From contig JAZNEJ010000011.1 in NCBI GenBank assembly GCA_045588575.1, forward strand, positions 1 through 53,911: DNA of 53,911 nt. The letters run 5' to 3'. Source of the stretch: RGIG5299 sp045588575. GTDB taxonomy: Bacteria; Bacillota; Clostridia; Oscillospirales; RGIG5299. How positions within the stretch are numbered: the stretch's first letter is position 1; each line of letters opens with the position of its first letter. Positions 51,080-53,911 of this stretch are shown in pieces. The notes below the pieces were generated by a model. It saw only the letters and a program-made list of their open reading frames with translations, searched no databases and was not told the origin of the DNA. The position numbers and the translations under genes were made by a program.

Positions 51080-52132
51080 TTAGTCATTAAATTTGTTAAG
51101 CACCTTGATAATATGCACGGTCGATAGAACAGCGTTATAGCATAGTTCGGCATCCATTTGTGTAGCGGTTCTGTTATGGGTAAGTTCGTTTGAAAAATCA
51201 ATAGATGATTTTGCGAACTTAATTTCTCGTTCCTTACTACGTTTGTGAAGACAGTAATGAATATAAGCTTCAAGCATTCGTTTCGAGTCCGCTTTACCAA
51301 TATCTGTTCCGTCTGGTGATGGATGCTTTTCTTTATCAAAAACTGTTTGCGCCAAGGTAATCAACAACTCTCTACCATACATTCCCACGGATTGAAAATC
51401 TGCTGTTTCGTTTGCTTCAGTTAGTACTTCTTTCAGTCGAGCAATCCCGTCGTCAACTTTTTCCCATCCGGTAGGTTCATAACTGATTAGTTGAAGTGCA
51501 GATTCTTCGGAGTTCTGAATGGTATTTAGCAGAGGCTCAAAAATGTCTTTGATAAATACACGGCGGCTTTGGTATGTTTTTAGTTCTCGTAAATTATAGT
51601 CGTTATACCAATCCCATAGATCGTTATAAGCGTGAACAGGTTCCAAGCCTAACTGTTTTAATAAAGAAACCAAATAAGCGTGCTTCGCTTTATATTCGTT
51701 GTTAACCTTTACATCCCTAATTTGAAGCACACCCGTCCCAGCTTTGATTAAAGTGTCTTTTTCAGCATTAATCAAAGCAATGACTGAGTCTTTATTCTCT
51801 TTAGGGGCTATGGCTGCCCAATCTACGAACTGATCAATCTTTGCGGCAATCTCTACGCAGGCAATAATGTTTCTTTCGTCCTTGTAAAAAGAATCTATTG
51901 AGTTCATTATGGCGTCCTCGTAAAGCTTTTTCAGATCGATGATTTTTGTGTAATCTGAATACTTCAAATAAAACACCAGCTTGTATGTGTCTATACCACC
52001 ATTCCAATTGTCGTGGTCGAGCCACTCAAGCGAGAATTCAGATTTCTTTATAACCTCAACAATCGCACCTTGGTTATGCTGACGCAGATCTTGGACTGCC
52101 ATTGATACGATTTTTTTGATTAATTCTTCCAA
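51080..52132 (-). CDS. Unknown protein, HEPN/abortive-infection-like C-terminus
   Basis: A 350-residue, mostly alpha-helical soluble protein. Start is TTG at 52132 after GGGGAA. The first 80 residues contain a possible alpha/beta domain (EVIKKSEFSLEWLDHDNW, TYKLVFYLKYSDYTKIIDL). The C-terminal ninety (KSSIDFSNELTHNRTATQ, then NAVLSTVHIIKVLN) resemble HEPN-type or Abi C-terminal helices found in phage-defence effectors, but the R-x4-6-H motif is not clear. It is 17 bases downstream of a trypsin-like protease gene, so the two probably act together. The function is not known. Confidence 0.6.
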   Translation of the reverse strand: MEELIKKIVSMAVQDLRQHNQGAIVEVIKKSEFSLEWLDHDNWNGGIDTYKLVFYLKYSDYTKIIDLKKLYEDAIMNSIDSFYKDERNIIACVEIAAKIDQFVDWAAIAPKENKDSVIALINAEKDTLIKAGTGVLQIRDVKVNNEYKAKHAYLVSLLKQLGLEPVHAYNDLWDWYNDYNLRELKTYQSRRVFIKDIFEPLLNTIQNSEESALQLISYEPTGWEKVDDGIARLKEVLTEANETADFQSVGMYGRELLITLAQTVFDKEKHPSPDGTDIGKADSKRMLEAYIHYCLHKRSKEREIKFAKSSIDFSNELTHNRTATQMDAELCYNAVLSTVHIIKVLNKFND

Positions 52133-52149
52133 TGTTTATTCCCCATTAA

Positions 52150-52845
52150 TTATATTAAATCTTTTATGTACGACATTGGAGTGATAAGAGCAATCTTTCC
52201 TCCCGTTTCATCACTCATTGTACCGTGGACGATTCCGTGCAATACAGTTTTCTCTTTTGTGGCTGTTGCACACCCCATTTTTTCGTATCCCATATCAAAA
52301 ACAGGACCGCCGCTATATCCACCAACACTAGGGTTTTCCAAACAAAAGAAATCAGAAGGCGTTTGAGTATCGGCTCTATTGAGAGTTAAAAAGGCAGAAG
52401 AAGCGTAAGAACGGAATGTTAACGGACTAAACTTGCCTTGAACACCTAAACCGTGAGGGAACCCTATTACTGTGAGTTCATCATCTCTTGATGCCGGAAC
52501 ATCTGTATCGTTAATGTGATCATATGGGAAGCACCTATCTTGGAAAAGTGCAAGATGGTTTAAAATATTTAATTCGATAACGGCCATATCTGCTATAGGG
52601 TGAATTTTCCATGCATTTCCATTTGATAGGTCTTTTAATGGTAGAACAACGCAGTTTGACTGATGTTTTCCAAAAGCCAAAACCGTATTATCATCAACTG
52701 TTTTTGCTACATGATCAGCTGTAAGTAGATACACCTTATTACCCTTAATGATGAAACTGCCAGTGCCAACAGAAATCTTACCGCCTGTTTTTGGTGTTCT
52801 AATATTACATACAACGTTAAAAAGACGATCACGAAAAATAATCAT
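52150..52845 (-). CDS. Trypsin-like serine protease
   Basis: A 231-residue chymotrypsin-fold protease. The triad is visible: H45 in TADHVA, D86 in IADMAVIEL, S178 in GGYSGGPVFD. No signal peptide or membrane helix, so it acts inside the cell, unlike DegP/HtrA; no PDZ domain either. Stand-alone cytoplasmic trypsin-like proteases are frequent in bacterial conflict systems, where they cleave or activate a partner. Its ATG shares one base with the XRE stop (TAATG). Confidence 0.85.
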   Translation of the reverse strand: MIIFRDRLFNVVCNIRTPKTGGKISVGTGSFIIKGNKVYLLTADHVAKTVDDNTVLAFGKHQSNCVVLPLKDLSNGNAWKIHPIADMAVIELNILNHLALFQDRCFPYDHINDTDVPASRDDELTVIGFPHGLGVQGKFSPLTFRSYASSAFLTLNRADTQTPSDFFCLENPSVGGYSGGPVFDMGYEKMGCATATKEKTVLHGIVHGTMSDETGGKIALITPMSYIKDLI

Positions 52846-53351
52846 TACACTTCACCGTCCTTTTTACGTTCTTTTAAAACATCAAGAGCTTCCCTTGTAC
52901 GCTGTGCCTCTACTTCGGGATATGTATAACGCCAACGATCATATTCCTCTTTGCTGATTTCGCCGTTGCGATACTTCTCTGCTTCTTTCTGCCAAGCGGT
53001 AAAACGCTCAAGCAAAGAAATGTAAGATGTTCCTCTATTTTTATCAAGGCGAATACAAATCTCGTCATCGAGCTTGTCAATCTTCAATCCGTAAATATCC
53101 TCTAATGCAAAGAGGGTATGCATAAAGCCGAGATCCGTATCAATATCAGGAACATTCAATGCCATAGTAGAAACGCCCAAAGCATCGGCAAGCGCATCGG
53201 TTAAATCTGATTTGGGTGTTCTTGTACCGGACTCATATTGAGCCAAACGGATGTCGGCAGTTTTCTCCGGGAAACCGACTTTTACACCAAGAAACTTTTG
53301 TGTCATACCTTTTAGGTTACGAAAAAATCTAATTCTTTCACCAATTGCCAT
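52845..53351 (-). CDS. XRE-family helix-turn-helix regulator
   Basis: A 168-residue protein. The HTH is at about 4-70 (IGERIRFFRNLKGMTQKFLG, then IRLAQYESGTRTPKSDL). The C-terminal half is charged and helical (EKYRNGEISKEEYDRWRYTYP). This type often controls excision genes in Clostridia integrative elements. AAGGAG precedes the ATG. It heads the protease operon and is divergent from the xis-int genes, so it probably represses both sides. Confidence 0.88.
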   Translation of the reverse strand: MAIGERIRFFRNLKGMTQKFLGVKVGFPEKTADIRLAQYESGTRTPKSDLTDALADALGVSTMALNVPDIDTDLGFMHTLFALEDIYGLKIDKLDDEICIRLDKNRGTSYISLLERFTAWQKEAEKYRNGEISKEEYDRWRYTYPEVEAQRTREALDVLKERKKDGEV

Positions 53352-53386
53352 AGTAATTTCACTCCTTACTTATGTGCTTTGCATTG

Positions 53387-53416
53387 ATTATAACACAAAT
53401 GTTTAAGTTCTGTCAA
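53387..53416 (-). promoter_or_regulatory. Promoter of XRE-protease-effector operon
   Basis: Minus strand TTGACA, 18 bases, TATAAT. The spacer contains AACTTAAAC (complement GTTTAAGTT at 53401-53409), an operator half-site also found at the opposite promoter. Confidence 0.8.
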
Positions 53417-53458
53417 GATAATATAAACAAAACAGTTTAATATTTTCTCAAAAACCAC

Positions 53459-53487
53459 TTGACTTAACGGAGTATGTTTAGTATAAT
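53459..53487 (+). promoter_or_regulatory. Promoter of the xis-int transcript
   Basis: TTGACT, 17 bases, TATAAT, directed away from the XRE promoter. Confidence 0.8.
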
Positions 53488-53493
53488 GAGGAT

Positions 53494-53517
53494 AACTTAA
53501 ACAAATATGATTAAGTT
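53494..53517. promoter_or_regulatory. Putative XRE operator
   Basis: AACTTAA-N10-TTAAGTT, a perfect inverted repeat placed at the likely start site of the xis-int transcript. The same half-site recurs in the XRE promoter. Confidence 0.55.
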
Positions 53518-53674
53518 ACTGCAACTAAATGACCGTCCAAGTGGGATACTCCGCCAAGACCTTCCGAACGGAAGCGAGCGAGAAAACGCCGCTGAAAAGC
53601 AGGGGCAGGAACGGCACTTGGGTAGAACGGCAAATCCAAACACAGCACTAAAAACAAAGAAAGGAGGTACTGGA
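53518..53674 (+). other. Structured untranslated leader before the excisionase-like gene
   Basis: About 160 bases with CTTCCG-AA-CGGAAG (53561-53574) enclosed by CCAAGTG (53537-53543) and CACTTGG (53615-53621). An open frame crosses it but has no start with a ribosome site. Possibly a regulatory leader. Confidence 0.35.
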
Positions 53675-53875
53675 ATGTTTGAAGATTATTATATGACCGC
53701 AGACGATGTTGCAAAAGCGCTCAAGATTTCCAAATCATTCGCCTATAAGGTGATTCGGAAAATGAACGCCGAACTGCAAGAACAAGGATTTTTCACAATG
53801 GCGGGGAAAGTCAACAAACAATTCTTTTTAGACAAGACTTGCTATGATGCAGCCAAAGTTAAGGAAAGGAAGTGA
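53675..53875 (+). CDS. Excisionase-like small DNA-binding protein
   Basis: A 66-residue protein, MFEDYYMTADDVAKALKISK at the start, a MerR/excisionase-type winged helix (SKSFAYKVIRKMN), then GFFTMAGKVNKQFF. Such proteins sit directly before tyrosine integrases in Clostridia conjugative and integrative elements. The start at 53675 follows AAAGGAGG; the frame extends 56 codons upstream but that part is leader. Confidence 0.75.
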   Translation: MFEDYYMTADDVAKALKISKSFAYKVIRKMNAELQEQGFFTMAGKVNKQFFLDKTCYDAAKVKERK

Positions 53876-53880
53876 TGAAA

Positions 53881-53911
53881 ATGGCTGTTTATAAAGATGA
53901 AAAAACAAATA
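53881..53911 (+). CDS. Start of a probable tyrosine integrase gene (cut by window edge)
   Basis: Only ten codons, MAVYKDEKTN, are visible, five bases after the excisionase-like stop, with AAGGAAG upstream. This opening is typical of the arm-binding domain of integrases in Clostridia elements. The call rests on this short stretch and on context. Confidence 0.55.
   Translation, partial: MAVYKDEKTN

Noticed and set aside
53507..53674. Upstream extension of the excisionase-like gene
   Set aside because: No ribosome site at its first ATG, and it overlaps the operator and the structured leader; ATG 53675 has AAAGGAGG.
1..53911. CRISPR arrays, rRNA genes and insertion sequences
   Set aside because: No regularly spaced repeats, no rRNA-like stretch and no transposase were found.

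Overview
The window looks like a chromosome segment of an anaerobic, probably gut-dwelling Clostridia-type Firmicute. The support is AT-rich intergenic DNA with near-consensus sigma-A promoters, AGGAGG-type ribosome binding sites, a Rex regulator, many soluble iron-sulfur proteins, a pyruvate-family ketoacid:ferredoxin oxidoreductase (IorAB), Jag/YidC of Gram-positive type, RNase J, and a small spore-type protein. The identification rests on gene content only; no rRNA is present.

Layout. 1-1.1 kb: DUF5714-arsC operon (minus, arsC runs off the left edge). 1.2-6.4 kb: metG-gltX-glnS synthetase operon (minus). 6.8-20.9 kb: a plus-strand run of twelve or more genes, pckA-mdh-fumC-hdrBCA-mvhD/floxD-floxCBA-frdB-frdA-AspT/SucE-like carrier, closed by a strong terminator. 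It encodes the whole route PEP -> oxaloacetate -> malate -> fumarate -> succinate (-> export). Its fumarate reductase is soluble and sits next to a full HdrABC-FloxABCD-type flavin-based electron-bifurcating module. The promoter has two Rex-type palindromes upstream. 21.0 kb: tRNA-Leu(UAA). 21.3-26.1 kb: araC-type regulator, tmk-like, PfpI-like, formyl-THF cyclo-ligase, CPBP protease, a spore-type small ORF, mltG. 26.1-29.9 kb: aconitase-isocitrate dehydrogenase-rex operon, the oxidative half of a horseshoe TCA cycle, ending with the likely regulator of the reductive half. 30-32 kb: a three-domain sugar nucleotidyltransferase/hexapeptide/phosphomutase fusion whose catalytic signatures look eroded. 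31.9-34.9 kb: rpe-guaB-sugar isomerase (minus). 35.2-39.2 kb: glycosyltransferase, then iorA-iorB-ACT (minus). 39.4-42.0 kb: rpmH-rnpA-yidD-yidC-jag.

42.0-46.0 kb: a five-gene minus-strand operon from a perfect consensus promoter. It encodes a flavin-reductase/PCP_red-like protein, a DVR-like SDR, a DUF1295/ICMT-type membrane protein, an unknown membrane protein and a protein resembling ferredoxin-dependent bilin reductases. Three of the five recall tetrapyrrole reductases, which makes this the most novel-looking chromosomal cluster. 46.2-50.9 kb: RNase J (minus), then purF-guaA; guaA lacks the glutaminase domain.

50.9 kb to the end: a small mobile element inserted behind guaA. It has a minus-strand XRE regulator / trypsin-like protease / unknown (HEPN- or Abi-like) operon, and divergently an excisionase-like protein and the first codons of a tyrosine integrase. 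The protease-effector pair is a candidate defence or conflict system.

How the parts fit: NADH made in fermentation is drained by malate dehydrogenase and, by inference, by the Flox-Hdr-Frd complex. The complex would couple fumarate reduction to ferredoxin reduction. Rex, sensing NADH/NAD+, plausibly sets the level of this operon.
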